A DNA stretch of 41,555 bases from Campylobacterales bacterium (GTDB lineage Bacteria > Campylobacterota > Campylobacteria > Campylobacterales > QNZT01). The position numbers were made by a program, and so were the translations under genes. The stretch spans positions 1-41,555 of the forward strand of contig JALVVN010000020.1 in the NCBI GenBank assembly GCA_027023405.1, given 5' to 3'. The number at the start of each line of letters is the position of its first letter. The first letter of the stretch is position 1. Positions 16,331-27,313 of this stretch are shown one piece after another. The notes below the pieces were generated by a model. It worked only from the letters and a program-made list of their open reading frames with translations. It ran no database searches and was not told where the DNA came from.

Positions 16331-17077
16331 CTAAACATACATGCCACCATTGACTTTCAACACTTCACCTGTAATATAGGAAGCGTGATCACTGAGCAAA
16401 AATGCAACGGCTTGAGCCACATCCTCAGGCTCACCAAATCGTCCTAACGGAATCTTATCCGTATAGCTTTTTTTCACCTCATCACTCAACGATTTTGTCA
16501 TATCGGTCGCGATAAATCCGGGTGTAATCGCATTGTATCGAATTCCTCTCGCTGCACCTTCTAGCGCAAAACTTTTGGTCATACTGTTCATCGCCCCCTT
16601 ACTCGCAGAGTAGTTGACCTGCCCAATATTTCCAGTCTCTGAGACGATCGAAGAGATATTGACCACTGATCCAAAGCGTTTTTTGCTCATCACTTTGAGT
16701 GCTTCACGACATCCGATAAAGGCAGAATTGAGATTAGTCTTGATGACACTCTCAAAATCTTCCAGCTTCATGCGAAGGGCAAGTTTGTCATTGGTGATCC
16801 CCGCGTTGTTCACCAGATAAGCAAGCTCTCCGTCACACTCAACGATCGTTTTGACACCCGCTACAAACCCCTCTTCATCACTCGCATCAAAGGCGATCAC
16901 TGCCGCCTGCCCACCACTCTCTTCGATCTCTTTTTGAAGCGCATCTGCAAGCTCAGGTTTCGATCGGTAGTTGATCCAAACTTTCAAACCATACCCTGCC
17001 AACACTTTAGCGATCTGTGCTCCAATCCCCTTACTTGCACCGGTAATCAATACATTTTTCCCACTAAAATACATCAT
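16331..17077 (-). CDS. fabG: 3-oxoacyl-ACP reductase
   Basis: The 248-residue short-chain dehydrogenase has the NADPH-binding TGASKGIG at about 11-18, NNAG in the fold core, and the catalytic S...YSASK set (the serine in VNISSIVSETG). It reduces 3-oxoacyl-ACP in the elongation cycle. Two adjacent ATGs follow AAAGGATGAA; either 17077 or 17074 could be used, and the second gives the family-typical MYFSGKNVLITGAS. First gene of the fabG-acpP-fabF-accA run, divergent from the lipoprotein gene at 17202. Confidence 0.93.
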   Translation of the reverse strand: MMYFSGKNVLITGASKGIGAQIAKVLAGYGLKVWINYRSKPELADALQKEIEESGGQAAVIAFDASDEEGFVAGVKTIVECDGELAYLVNNAGITNDKLALRMKLEDFESVIKTNLNSAFIGCREALKVMSKKRFGSVVNISSIVSETGNIGQVNYSASKGAMNSMTKSFALEGAARGIRYNAITPGFIATDMTKSLSDEVKKSYTDKIPLGRFGEPEDVAQAVAFLLSDHASYITGEVLKVNGGMYV

Positions 17078-17201
17078 TTCATCCTTTATAATTTAAAAAT
17101 TCATTTTTCTTATCATAGTAAAAATGGGGTTAGACTCAGGTTCAATTAAAACAATTTAACTATCATTGTTATAACAGTACTTAAACAAAAGGAATTTTCA
17201 T

Positions 17202-17933
17202 ATGACAAAATATCTATCAACTCTCTTGACGCTACTGATCCTGACGGCAGGATGTACGATCAAAGAAGCTCCCTCCAACCAAGAAAAAGCACCCCACCCA
17301 ACAACACAAGTGCAACCCAAAATTCTCAAACCGCAAATTCTAGGACAACCAACCCCTCAATCCACATCAGTTTCAACACCCCAAGCACAAGTTCAACCCC
17401 AGCCTAAACCAAAAGCAACCCCACATCCTCAACCGACTCCAGCACCCTCTCCAACCCCAGTTCCTAAACCACAACCGCAACAGCAACCAAAATCAAAACC
17501 AGTAATTTCCGATAATCATGTACTCTTTTTGCCCACCACTGACGGTTCACTTATCAAAGTCAATGCTGACGGTCTCAACCTAGAGTTTCTCGATGCCCAA
17601 CACCAAGGTCAAAATGTACTGCTCTTTCTCTTCGGTCACGATTGTCCCTATTGCCAAAATGAACTCCCTATGATTAAACAACTTGCCAACAATCCCAAAC
17701 TCAAAGTCATAGGCATTCACGCCAAAAGTATGATCGGTGATGATAGATTGCGCGCATATATTAGACGAAAGGGGATCAATTTTCCTGTACTCTCATTTAA
17801 AAATGATATCGAACTGATTCGTTTTTTGAAAAAGACCGACTACTTCGACGGCTCCGTCCCCTGTAATATCCTCGTCCACCCGGATGGACGAATGGAGCGC
17901 GTGAGTGAAAATGAGGTGCTCGAGAAACTTTAG
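17202..17933 (+). CDS. Lipoprotein with Pro/Gln-rich tether and thioredoxin-like domain
   Basis: The 243-residue protein has a lipoprotein signal (LLILTAGC, lipidated Cys18), then about 75 residues dominated by P, Q, T and K with repeated PQP/PTP runs, then a TlpA-like thioredoxin fold starting near 105. The active-site motif is C148-P-Y-C151 in LFGHDCPYCQNELP. A cis-proline-type segment (GSVPCNILVHPDGR) follows. It is probably a tethered periplasmic thiol oxidoreductase whose low-complexity arm spans away from the membrane. The partner is unknown. AAAGGAATTTTCAT precedes the ATG. Confidence 0.85.
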   Translation: MTKYLSTLLTLLILTAGCTIKEAPSNQEKAPHPTTQVQPKILKPQILGQPTPQSTSVSTPQAQVQPQPKPKATPHPQPTPAPSPTPVPKPQPQQQPKSKPVISDNHVLFLPTTDGSLIKVNADGLNLEFLDAQHQGQNVLLFLFGHDCPYCQNELPMIKQLANNPKLKVIGIHAKSMIGDDRLRAYIRRKGINFPVLSFKNDIELIRFLKKTDYFDGSVPCNILVHPDGRMERVSENEVLEKL

Positions 17934-17943
17934 GGTACCTTAA

Positions 17944-17960
17944 GGCGTTTTTTGAACGCC
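17944..17960. terminator. Hairpin between convergent genes
   Basis: GGCGTT and AACGCC form a perfect 6-bp stem around TTTTG, 11 bases after the lipoprotein stop. No clear T-run follows on either strand. It sits just before the inverted-repeat element that runs into recJ. Confidence 0.4.
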
Positions 17961-17968
17961 ATTCTCTA

Positions 17969-18006
17969 ACCCAAATCTCGAAAAAGGATGCGATGATGAT
18001 GCAAAG

Positions 18007-18034
<28 letters not shown>
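17969..18034. repeat. Short inverted-repeat element, internally deleted copy
   Basis: The 66-bp unit has perfect 15-bp inverted ends, ACCCAAATCTCGAAA at 17969-17983 and its complement at 18020-18034. Its right 51 bp (17984-18034) match 29298-29348 with two differences. The left part of the longer copy (about 90 bp including an inner hairpin) is missing here. The right half overlaps recJ and encodes its last residues, PKSRNRNS, and the stop. It looks like a non-autonomous mobile or REP-like element. Confidence 0.75.
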
Positions 18035-21296
<3,262 letters not shown>

Positions 21297-21367
21297 TTAA
21301 ACTCTCTATCTAAGAACAAAGAGTACAATTATATTGATCGAAACCCAAAAAAAGTGAGGATATACCC

Positions 21368-21844
21368 ATGAAAAATTCAGTCGATATGTCGTTTGATATG
21401 TTTATAGAGACAGAAGTACCAAAAGATGAGTTGATCATTTCTCGCACTGATCTAACGGGTAATATTACCTATGTCAATGAGACATTTGCGCAGATCTCAG
21501 GCTACAAACCGGAGGAGCTGATAGGCAAACCTCACAATGTCATCCGACATCCTGATATGCCAAAGTCTGTTTTTAGCGGATTGTGGAAGAGTCTTGAAAA
21601 TGAGAAGACTTGGAGCGGTTATGTGAAAAACCTACGAAAAGATCGTGGGTACTACTGGGTGCACGCACAGATCTCCGGTGTCTATAAAGAGGGAAAACTG
21701 GTAGAGTACAAATCGATTCGAGAACCGGTCGAACCTGCCAAAAAGATTGAGATGCAAAATATGTATGACAAAATGCGAAAAGAGGAAGAGAATAGCTGTC
21801 GCATTGTACTTTATACTTCGTGTGAAAAAGATGAATTCCCCTAG
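21368..21844 (+). CDS. Stand-alone PAS domain protein (Aer-like sensor module)
   Basis: The 158-residue protein is essentially one PAS domain: NITYVNETFAQISGYKPEELIGKPHNVIRHPDMPKS followed by W...KNLRKDRGYYWVHAQISG. This subtype resembles the FAD-binding PAS of the aerotaxis receptor Aer and related cytoplasmic modules common in this phylum. There is no HAMP, kinase or methyl-accepting domain, so it must signal through a partner. The last 20 residues contain two cysteines. GTGAGGATATACCC precedes the ATG. It is monocistronic. Confidence 0.85.
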   Translation: MKNSVDMSFDMFIETEVPKDELIISRTDLTGNITYVNETFAQISGYKPEELIGKPHNVIRHPDMPKSVFSGLWKSLENEKTWSGYVKNLRKDRGYYWVHAQISGVYKEGKLVEYKSIREPVEPAKKIEMQNMYDKMRKEEENSCRIVLYTSCEKDEFP

Positions 21845-21914
21845 CAGAAGCTAGAGAAATTCAAAGGAAAGCTTAATCTTTGTAACGATTGTCCAGCGTC
21901 ACGATGAAAGTATA

Positions 21915-21930
21915 GCTAACTTGTGTTAGC
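21915..21930. terminator. Possible terminator hairpin
   Basis: GCTAAC and GTTAGC form a perfect 6-bp stem around TTGT in the gap between the PAS gene and tRNA-Ser, followed on the plus strand by a T-rich run after about 10 bases. It may end the PAS transcript; support is modest. Confidence 0.35.
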
Positions 21931-22012
21931 GAAGTGTTACTTTTATTTTTCTTTGTAAAAAGATATTTATTATTATTTTGATTAATATATTTCATTTGAT
22001 ATTTGTTAGAAG

Positions 22013-22103
22013 TGGCGGACAGGGAGGGATTCGAACCCTCGGTAGCCTTGCGACTACGCATCCTTAGCAGGGATGTGGTTTCAGCCAGCTCACCCACCTG
22101 TCC
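22013..22103 (-). tRNA. tRNA-Ser, anticodon GCU
   Basis: Read on the minus strand the gene starts GGACAGGTGGGTGAG, has the anticodon loop CTGCTAAGG (anticodon GCT), a long serine-type variable arm, the T-loop GGTTCGAATCC, and ends CCTGTCC-G-CCA with CCA encoded. Acceptor stem GGACAGG/CCTGTCC is perfect. It lies 17 bases downstream of pyrF on the same strand and is likely processed from that operon's transcript. It reads AGC and AGU codons. Confidence 0.95.
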
Positions 22104-22119
22104 GGATAAGGAAATGGGA

Positions 22120-22812
22120 TTATACTTCGATTTTACTTAAAATCCTCTGAACAACCTCTTGCGGTCTATCGGATTTATAGACGGGGCGTCCTATGACGAT
22201 AATATCGACAAGCTCCTCCTGCGCCAAAGCAAGATCAGCAACCCGCTTTTGATCGCCCGCACTCTCGCCAAATGGACGAATACCGGGTGTAAGAGTCAAA
22301 AATGTTCTATCAGTAATCTCTTTGACGGCACGACTCTCAAAAGCTGAGCAGACGACGCCGTCTAGCCCTGCTTGGTATGCTGATCGGGCAAATTGTTCCG
22401 CTTTGTTTTCGATCGTATCGCCGTAGATCGCTTGAAATTGTGTTTCATTAAAGCTTGTGAGAGCAGTTACCGCCAATACAAGTGGGCGCTTGTCGCACTG
22501 CTCAAGCCGTTGCATCACGGTTTGCATCGCTTCGATACCGCTGCTGGCGTGGATATTGAACATCTCGACACCCGTTTGGGCAATCTCTTCCGCCGCATCC
22601 GCCATGGTATTGGGAATATCGTAGAGCTTGAGATCGAGAAAGATTTTGAAATTCGGATTGATAGTTTTAAGCTCTTGAATGATCTTTTGTCCATCTCGAA
22701 TGTAACTGCGAAATCCGACTTTTACCCAGATATCATAGGCTTGGAGTGATTGGGCTAATGCCATATTTTCTTCAAATGACGGCAGATCAAGTGCGACACA
22801 TAGCTCCATCAT
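22120..22812 (-). CDS. pyrF: Orotidine 5'-phosphate decarboxylase
   Basis: The 230-residue TIM-barrel enzyme has the catalytic [10 protein letters not shown] motif (K and two D), preceded by WVKVGFRSY and followed by the C-terminal phosphate-binding RPVYKSDRP. It makes UMP, the step from which PyrG's UTP substrate derives. Two adjacent ATGs overlap the nusB stop (ATGATG); 22812 is used. It is part of ribH-nusB-pyrF, with tRNA-Ser following. Confidence 0.95.
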   Translation of the reverse strand: MMELCVALDLPSFEENMALAQSLQAYDIWVKVGFRSYIRDGQKIIQELKTINPNFKIFLDLKLYDIPNTMADAAEEIAQTGVEMFNIHASSGIEAMQTVMQRLEQCDKRPLVLAVTALTSFNETQFQAIYGDTIENKAEQFARSAYQAGLDGVVCSAFESRAVKEITDRTFLTLTPGIRPFGESAGDQKRVADLALAQEELVDIIVIGRPVYKSDRPQEVVQRILSKIEV

Positions 22813-23213
22813 TTTGCCTTTGACTTGACAATCGCATCAAGTACGCCGTTGATAAACTTCGGTGCCGTATCACTTGCGAGAGATTTACTCAGTTCAATCG
22901 CTTCATTGATCACGACGGCATCATCAAGATCGCTTTTGAGAATTTCGTAGGCTCCGAGTCGTAAGATTGCCCGTTCAATATTACCAAGATCGTGCACCTT
23001 CCATTCACTCAAATGTTTGTCGATCTCATCATCCAACGCTTTAAGATTTGCGATGACGCCATTGTAGAGTCCTAGCGCAAACTCTTTTTGTTGGTTGCGG
23101 ATCTTTCTCTCCTCAAAGATCTCATCGACAAATTTGTCGATCTTTTCATTTCCGATATCTTTTGCATAGAGTAGCGATATGACGCTCTCTCTGACTTGGT
23201 GTCGTGTAGCCAT
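22809..23213 (-). CDS. nusB: Transcription antitermination factor NusB
   Basis: The 134-residue all-helical protein matches Nus[17 protein letters not shown] at the start, then [20 protein letters not shown] and [29 protein letters not shown]. It acts with NusE on boxA RNA in rRNA antitermination. It lies ten bases downstream of ribH, a widespread bacterial pairing. Its stop overlaps the pyrF start. Confidence 0.95.
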   Translation of the reverse strand: MATRHQVRESVISLLYAKDIGNEKIDKFVDEIFEERKIRNQQKEFALGLYNGVIANLKALDDEIDKHLSEWKVHDLGNIERAILRLGAYEILKSDLDDAVVINEAIELSKSLASDTAPKFINGVLDAIVKSKAK

Positions 23214-23223
23214 CCCTTATCGC

Positions 23224-23688
23224 CTAAAGTTCACGATAGAGATTCATCATCTCTATGAGTCCGGTCATCGCTTCAAATCCTTTGTTTCCCGCTTTGCTAC
23301 CGGCTCTCTCGATCGCCTGCTCTATCGTATCGGTCGTGAGAACACCATATGTGACGGGGATATTGCTATTCATACCGAGATTGGCGATTCCCTTGGTTGT
23401 CTCTGCCGCGACATAGTCAAAGTGGGGTGTACTTCCACGGATCACCGCACCTACACAGCAGATCCCTTCATATTTCTTACTCTCCAAAAGCCGCCCAAGC
23501 ACAAACGGAATCTCAAACGCACCCGGAACTAAAACAAGATCGATATTCTCCGCTTTTCCACCGTGTCGAAGCACCGCATCTTGTGCCCCTTCGACCAAGC
23601 GATCGGTGATGATATGGTTAAACCGACTGGCGATGATTGCGATTTTTTCACTTCCGTTTAGTGCTAATTTTCCCTCTATTGTGTTCAT
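23224..23688 (-). CDS. ribH: 6,7-dimethyl-8-ribityllumazine synthase
   Basis: The 154-residue protein has the lumazine-synthase signatures [28 protein letters not shown] and [15 protein letters not shown]. The enzyme joins 3,4-dihydroxybutanone phosphate and the ribityl-uracil to give the RibE substrate. The start is placed at 23688 ([10 protein letters not shown]), which fits family length; a longer in-frame extension runs into the citE-like gene and reads as arginine- and lysine-rich noise. First gene of ribH-nusB-pyrF. Confidence 0.93.
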   Translation of the reverse strand: MNTIEGKLALNGSEKIAIIASRFNHIITDRLVEGAQDAVLRHGGKAENIDLVLVPGAFEIPFVLGRLLESKKYEGICCVGAVIRGSTPHFDYVAAETTKGIANLGMNSNIPVTYGVLTTDTIEQAIERAGSKAGNKGFEAMTGLIEMMNLYREL

Positions 23689-23722
23689 TCTTTTTGATAC
23701 CTTTATGATGTTTTGCTCTATT

Positions 23723-24658
23723 TTAGCATAAATTGGGTTGATCTTTGAGTGTGAGCAAAGCGTCTTTGTAGATCGGCTCATCGATAAAACCAAACTCCGG
23801 ATCCAAAAATCCCCCTTCTCCCTCTGCCAAATGCGCTTCATAGCGTGCTTTGATCGCTTTGGCTCTTTCGATCTGCGCTTGAGTCGGCGTAAAGATCTCA
23901 TGAATGATCTCTACCTGTTTAGGACCGAGTGCCGATTTGGCGCGAAACCCCATTTGACTTTCCAGTTCGCACCACGATCGAAATTCCGCATCATTGTGAT
24001 AATCTTGGTACATAAACCCTACCGCATCGACACCTGCTGTGGCTGATTTGATGAGAAAACGGCTGAGAATATAGGTAATCGTCGGATTTTCCCGTCTCAA
24101 GATCGACTGCGCTAAACCAAGATCGTTCAAGAGATCCAAAATGCCTAGAAAATAGCCCTCTATCCGATCTGATAGTTTGAGATCAATAATCTTTTCAAAC
24201 GCCTCTTTGGTTTCGATCGAGAGGTGCAGGGCAATATCGGGATCGACGATCTTCAACACCTCCTCAACATCCTTGGGTGATCTGATCTTGGGGATTCGGA
24301 TCGCGTCAGGTTTGAGTGGATTGAGCATCATGATCTCCTCTTTGCCTCCTTCATCAAGCGGATTGATGCGTACGCTGATAAGCGGTTTGGGGTGTGTGAG
24401 ACGGGAGAGGCAGAACATCGTGTAGAGTAGGGCGCGCCGTTTGAGTTGGGGTGGGACGCCATCTTCGAGATTGAGCATGATGAGATCAGCGTTTAGGCTC
24501 TCTATTTTGTTGAGATGTTTGAGTTTGAGTGGATTGAGCATCATCGCACTTCGGTATGCGCTTTTTGTCGATCGGGGAGTTCGGGGTGAAGGTCGGATCA
24601 TCTGCTCCAAAGCACACAGATCAAGCGCCTCTATCGAGTCAATATCATCAAAGATCAT
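23723..24658 (-). CDS. HpcH/HpaI aldolase / citrate-lyase-beta-like protein
   Basis: The 311-residue protein belongs to the CitE-like CoA-ester lyase superfamily: [16 protein letters not shown] (metal-binding ED), [15 protein letters not shown] (catalytic Arg), [18 protein letters not shown] and, later, [15 protein letters not shown]. The C-terminal half has [20 protein letters not shown], typical of malyl-CoA or citramalyl-CoA lyases. It does not sit with citrate-lyase alpha or gamma genes, so it is not a citrate lyase operon. The substrate is unknown. It lies 34 bases upstream of ribH and may be co-transcribed with it. Confidence 0.85.
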   Translation of the reverse strand: MIFDDIDSIEALDLCALEQMIRPSPRTPRSTKSAYRSAMMLNPLKLKHLNKIESLNADLIMLNLEDGVPPQLKRRALLYTMFCLSRLTHPKPLISVRINPLDEGGKEEIMMLNPLKPDAIRIPKIRSPKDVEEVLKIVDPDIALHLSIETKEAFEKIIDLKLSDRIEGYFLGILDLLNDLGLAQSILRRENPTITYILSRFLIKSATAGVDAVGFMYQDYHNDAEFRSWCELESQMGFRAKSALGPKQVEIIHEIFTPTQAQIERAKAIKARYEAHLAEGEGGFLDPEFGFIDEPIYKDALLTLKDQPNLC

Positions 24659-24688
24659 TTCACAACCTTATCTTTTTGCTAGGAATGG

Positions 24689-24694
24689 TATAAT
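24689..24694 (+). promoter_or_regulatory. -10 box six bases before the 77-residue gene
   Basis: GGTATAATAGTTTTATGG: TATAAT is followed by six bases and then the ATG at 24701. Transcription would be expected to start at about the A of ATG, giving a leaderless mRNA. No Shine-Dalgarno precedes the start. Confidence 0.6.
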
Positions 24695-24700
24695 AGTTTT

Positions 24701-24934
24701 ATGGAAAAGATACTAAATTGCATCGATGATTATTTAAACGACCTCCAAAAAGAGATGATGGCGATCGTCGAGGATCAATCGATCCCCCTCACACGAAAAA
24801 ATCAGCTCATGGAGCCTATCGCGGATCAGAAAAAGATTTTAGTTTACGCCAAAGAGGCGCTTATAGGTGTACAAAACAGAGAGTATCAAGCAGGGTGTGG
24901 CATGATGCGATACAGGAGTGAAGATGGATCATAA
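24701..24934 (+). CDS. Unknown 77-residue helical protein
   Basis: I do not recognise this protein. It is acidic-to-neutral, predicted mostly helical (DDYLNDLQKEMMAIVEDQ, QKKILVYAKEALIGVQ) with one cysteine near the end and no signal or membrane segment. It overlaps the dUTPase gene by 11 bases and heads a three-gene run with dUTPase and a lysozyme-fold protein. It appears to be made from a leaderless transcript. Coding is supported by the promoter position and overlap with the next gene rather than by homology. Confidence 0.65.
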   Translation: MEKILNCIDDYLNDLQKEMMAIVEDQSIPLTRKNQLMEPIADQKKILVYAKEALIGVQNREYQAGCGMMRYRSEDGS

Positions 24935-25622
24935 ATATCACCAAATGCTTAGAGAGATGTTTGCTCTGCAACAGAAACTCAATGACGATACCAACGGTGA
25001 GGGTTGGGAAAAGGGCTACAACAAACATGGGCGCATCATCAACTGGCACCGCTGTATCTATATGGAGTGTGCGGAGCTGATTGATAGCTTCAACTGGAAG
25101 CACTGGAAAGATATCAATATTGCGCCCGATTGGGAAAATATCAAGCTTGAGCTTGTCGATATTTGGCACTTTGTGATGAGCTTGGGTTTGGAGATGTATC
25201 ACAATAGAAGGCTTGGAGATATCGATGATATCGTCACCTATCTGATCGATACCAAATACTTTGACGATTTTTGCATGGAGGCGATCTCGCCTAGCGATGA
25301 TGACGCCGTGTCGATCACCAATTCGATCGAGCATATGATGAAAGATGCCATTCTCAAAGAGAGCTTTTATAAATTGAGTGATGATTTTTTCAGTGCATCG
25401 ATCGAATGTGGCTTGGATATGCAAACACTCTACACCCTCTATCTAGGCAAAAATATCCTCAACGGTTTTCGACAGGATCACGGCTATAAAGAGGGAACTT
25501 ACCAAAAAATCTGGAACGGCAAAGAGGATAATGAGGTGATGATGCAACTCTTGGACGAGTCACCGGATATCACCGCAGATGCTCTCTATCATGCACTGGA
25601 GAACCGGTACAAAGCGCTCTGA
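24924..25622 (+). CDS. dut: Dimeric all-alpha dUTP diphosphatase
   Basis: The 232-residue protein belongs to the dimeric dUTPase family of all-alpha NTP pyrophosphatases (as in Campylobacter and trypanosomes), not the trimeric beta type. The metal-binding pairs are E48/E51 (MECAELIDS) and E76/D79 (KLELVDIWHF), with FNWKHWK between. Further signs are NGEGW near the N-terminus and the late DNEVM. It hydrolyses dUTP to dUMP, limiting uracil in DNA. The ATG at 24924 is preceded by AGGAG with a five-base spacer, preferred over the GTG at 24918. Confidence 0.93.
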   Translation: MDHKYHQMLREMFALQQKLNDDTNGEGWEKGYNKHGRIINWHRCIYMECAELIDSFNWKHWKDINIAPDWENIKLELVDIWHFVMSLGLEMYHNRRLGDIDDIVTYLIDTKYFDDFCMEAISPSDDDAVSITNSIEHMMKDAILKESFYKLSDDFFSASIECGLDMQTLYTLYLGKNILNGFRQDHGYKEGTYQKIWNGKEDNEVMMQLLDESPDITADALYHALENRYKAL

Positions 25623-26131
25623 TGAAGTGGTTGATCTGGCTCATGGTACCCCTTTGGCTAGGGGCAAAAACACTGACTCTCTCCCAACTCCTCACGCTTA
25701 AAACCGTCAAAAATGTTGCGCTCTCTTATCCCAATAGGCGGGGTGAAACATTTGAAAAGACGGCGATGGCGATCTGCATGACAGAAACGGGATGTGGCAA
25801 AAGCCACTTTGGGGATAAGCATCTATTACGCAAGGGGATCAAAAAAGCCTCCTACGGCATTATGCAGGTGCGTTTACAGACGGCGAGATTTGTAGGTAAA
25901 GCCTATCGTTTACCGGAAGTGATGCTACGAAGCGATGTCGATCTGATCGATAAGCTTATGAATGACAATGCCTTTAATGCGAAGATTGCCGTGCTCTATC
26001 TGGTGTGGTTGAGTGATCATAGTCGGAGCTATTTTGAGATGGTAAGTCGCTATAACGGAGGACGGTCAAATCACCCCTACTACAACCGCGTACAGAGAAA
26101 CATGCGCTTTCTTTCGCGATTTAGACTCTAA
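25622..26131 (+). CDS. Secreted lysozyme-fold (lytic-transglycosylase-like) protein
   Basis: The 169-residue protein begins with a signal peptide (MKWLIWLMVPLWLGAKT). The mature part resembles the soluble lytic transglycosylase core: ICMTETGCGKS holds the likely catalytic E55, ASYGIMQV matches the conserved G-x-MQ strand, and MVSRYNGG corresponds to the AYNAG element. It would cut glycan strands in the periplasm. The ATG shares one base with the dut stop (TGATG), so it is coupled to it. It converges with and overlaps the end of the next gene by 11 bases. Confidence 0.78.
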   Translation: MKWLIWLMVPLWLGAKTLTLSQLLTLKTVKNVALSYPNRRGETFEKTAMAICMTETGCGKSHFGDKHLLRKGIKKASYGIMQVRLQTARFVGKAYRLPEVMLRSDVDLIDKLMNDNAFNAKIAVLYLVWLSDHSRSYFEMVSRYNGGRSNHPYYNRVQRNMRFLSRFRL

Positions 26132-27236
26132 TTCCCTGCGCTTCTAAGAGGAGGAGTTTTTGGCACTTGAGGATATAGTCGCGAATGATTGTTTGAGTTT
26201 GTGAGTCCGGATAGATATTGAGTACGATTTGGTTGCCGGTAATTTTGAAGATCATCGCATTGAGATAGATCTCCTCTTTGCTTTTGTCATCATTTTCGAT
26301 GAAAAAATGCAGATCGAACTTTTTGTTTCTCAAATCTTTCGCCAAAAGCTCTTCGATCTTGGGTAGTTGTGTCGTGAGCAAGATAGCATTTTCGGAGATA
26401 TTTGCGACAATCGTACTCGCTAAAAAATCATCACTATGTGTCAATGTCGCTTTGATCGGGCGATGTGGTGTAACACGGATATTTTTACGATGCACCGGTG
26501 AATCATCCATGAACTTGATCTCTCCAAGATAGAGGTAGGATTTTTCCATATCGATCTTGATAATATTGGATTGCATAATATCCGGTACAAGTGCATTCTC
26601 CAGATAGACAAACGCTTCTCGCTTCAAAAATCCCAAATACTCTTTGGAAAGCTTGAGAATAAATTCGTGATCATTGTACTCGACAATTTCACCGTTTTGA
26701 ATCATTGGAGCCTCTTTGTAAAAGCCGTAAACCGAAATCCGAGGCTCTTTGACAAAGATCGATCGTAATCCGTTTGGTGCATCTTTGTCGCTATATGAGA
26801 AGTTGCTTGTGGCGTAGTGTACCTCTCTTGGTTGTGTTTTTGCGGAACTCTCACAGAGCTGTGTCACCCGAGCAAATGTCTCCTCTAGCTTCTCACTCTT
26901 CTCCACTGTCGTGACACCCACGCCTAAAATCTGTCCGTTGTAAGTAATGTTCGCGCTCACAAGCATATTTTTGAGTGCGATCACCGCTGTGTGAATCTTG
27001 GTATCTTCCATCAAAAAGAAGTATTGCCCATTGCCGATCCCTACAAAAGGAGCATAATCCAAAAAGTCATACATAAATGTAAGGAGCTGTTGAAATTTAT
27101 TCCCCTCCTTTGGATCAAACTTGAGCATAATTTTGGCAATAGAGAGTGGTGTATCATTTCGTCTTGATTTTGTCAAATGCGACTCTATGATCGCCTGAAT
27201 TTGATAGCGCATCTCTAGTGTACTGGTGTTGGTCAT
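26121..27236 (-). CDS. PilZ-domain protein with degenerate GGDEF domain
   Basis: The 371-residue protein has three parts. Residues about 30-135 look like a GGDEF fold whose signature has decayed to IGNGQYFF (67-74), with the downstream GVGVTTVEKSEKLEETFARV typical of the domain; it should not make cyclic di-GMP. A middle region of unclear fold follows. The last third holds a PilZ domain with R250-K-N-I-R254 and NISENA at 279-284, matching the RxxxR and [DN]xSxxG c-di-GMP-binding motifs, although the final Gly is Ala. It is probably a c-di-GMP effector. It diverges from ciaB. Confidence 0.75.
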   Translation of the reverse strand: MTNTSTLEMRYQIQAIIESHLTKSRRNDTPLSIAKIMLKFDPKEGNKFQQLLTFMYDFLDYAPFVGIGNGQYFFLMEDTKIHTAVIALKNMLVSANITYNGQILGVGVTTVEKSEKLEETFARVTQLCESSAKTQPREVHYATSNFSYSDKDAPNGLRSIFVKEPRISVYGFYKEAPMIQNGEIVEYNDHEFILKLSKEYLGFLKREAFVYLENALVPDIMQSNIIKIDMEKSYLYLGEIKFMDDSPVHRKNIRVTPHRPIKATLTHSDDFLASTIVANISENAILLTTQLPKIEELLAKDLRNKKFDLHFFIENDDKSKEEIYLNAMIFKITGNQIVLNIYPDSQTQTIIRDYILKCQKLLLLEAQGIRV

Positions 27237-27270
27237 CTAGTTTCCCTTACTTTTGTCGATATACTTTAGC

Positions 27271-27276
27271 TATAAT
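27271..27276 (+). promoter_or_regulatory. -10 box of ciaB
   Basis: TATAAT in AGCTATAATTTCG lies 37 bases before the ciaB ATG at 27314, in the 77-bp divergent region shared with the PilZ gene. Confidence 0.55.
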
Positions 27277-27313
27277 TTCGTCATATCAACAAAAAACTTT
27301 AGAGGAATATGGG

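Noticed and set aside
23689-23901. N-terminal extension of RibH
   Set aside because: The extra 71 codons read antisense-like, basic, low-quality sequence overlapping the neighbouring citE-like gene; lumazine synthases start at the later ATG.
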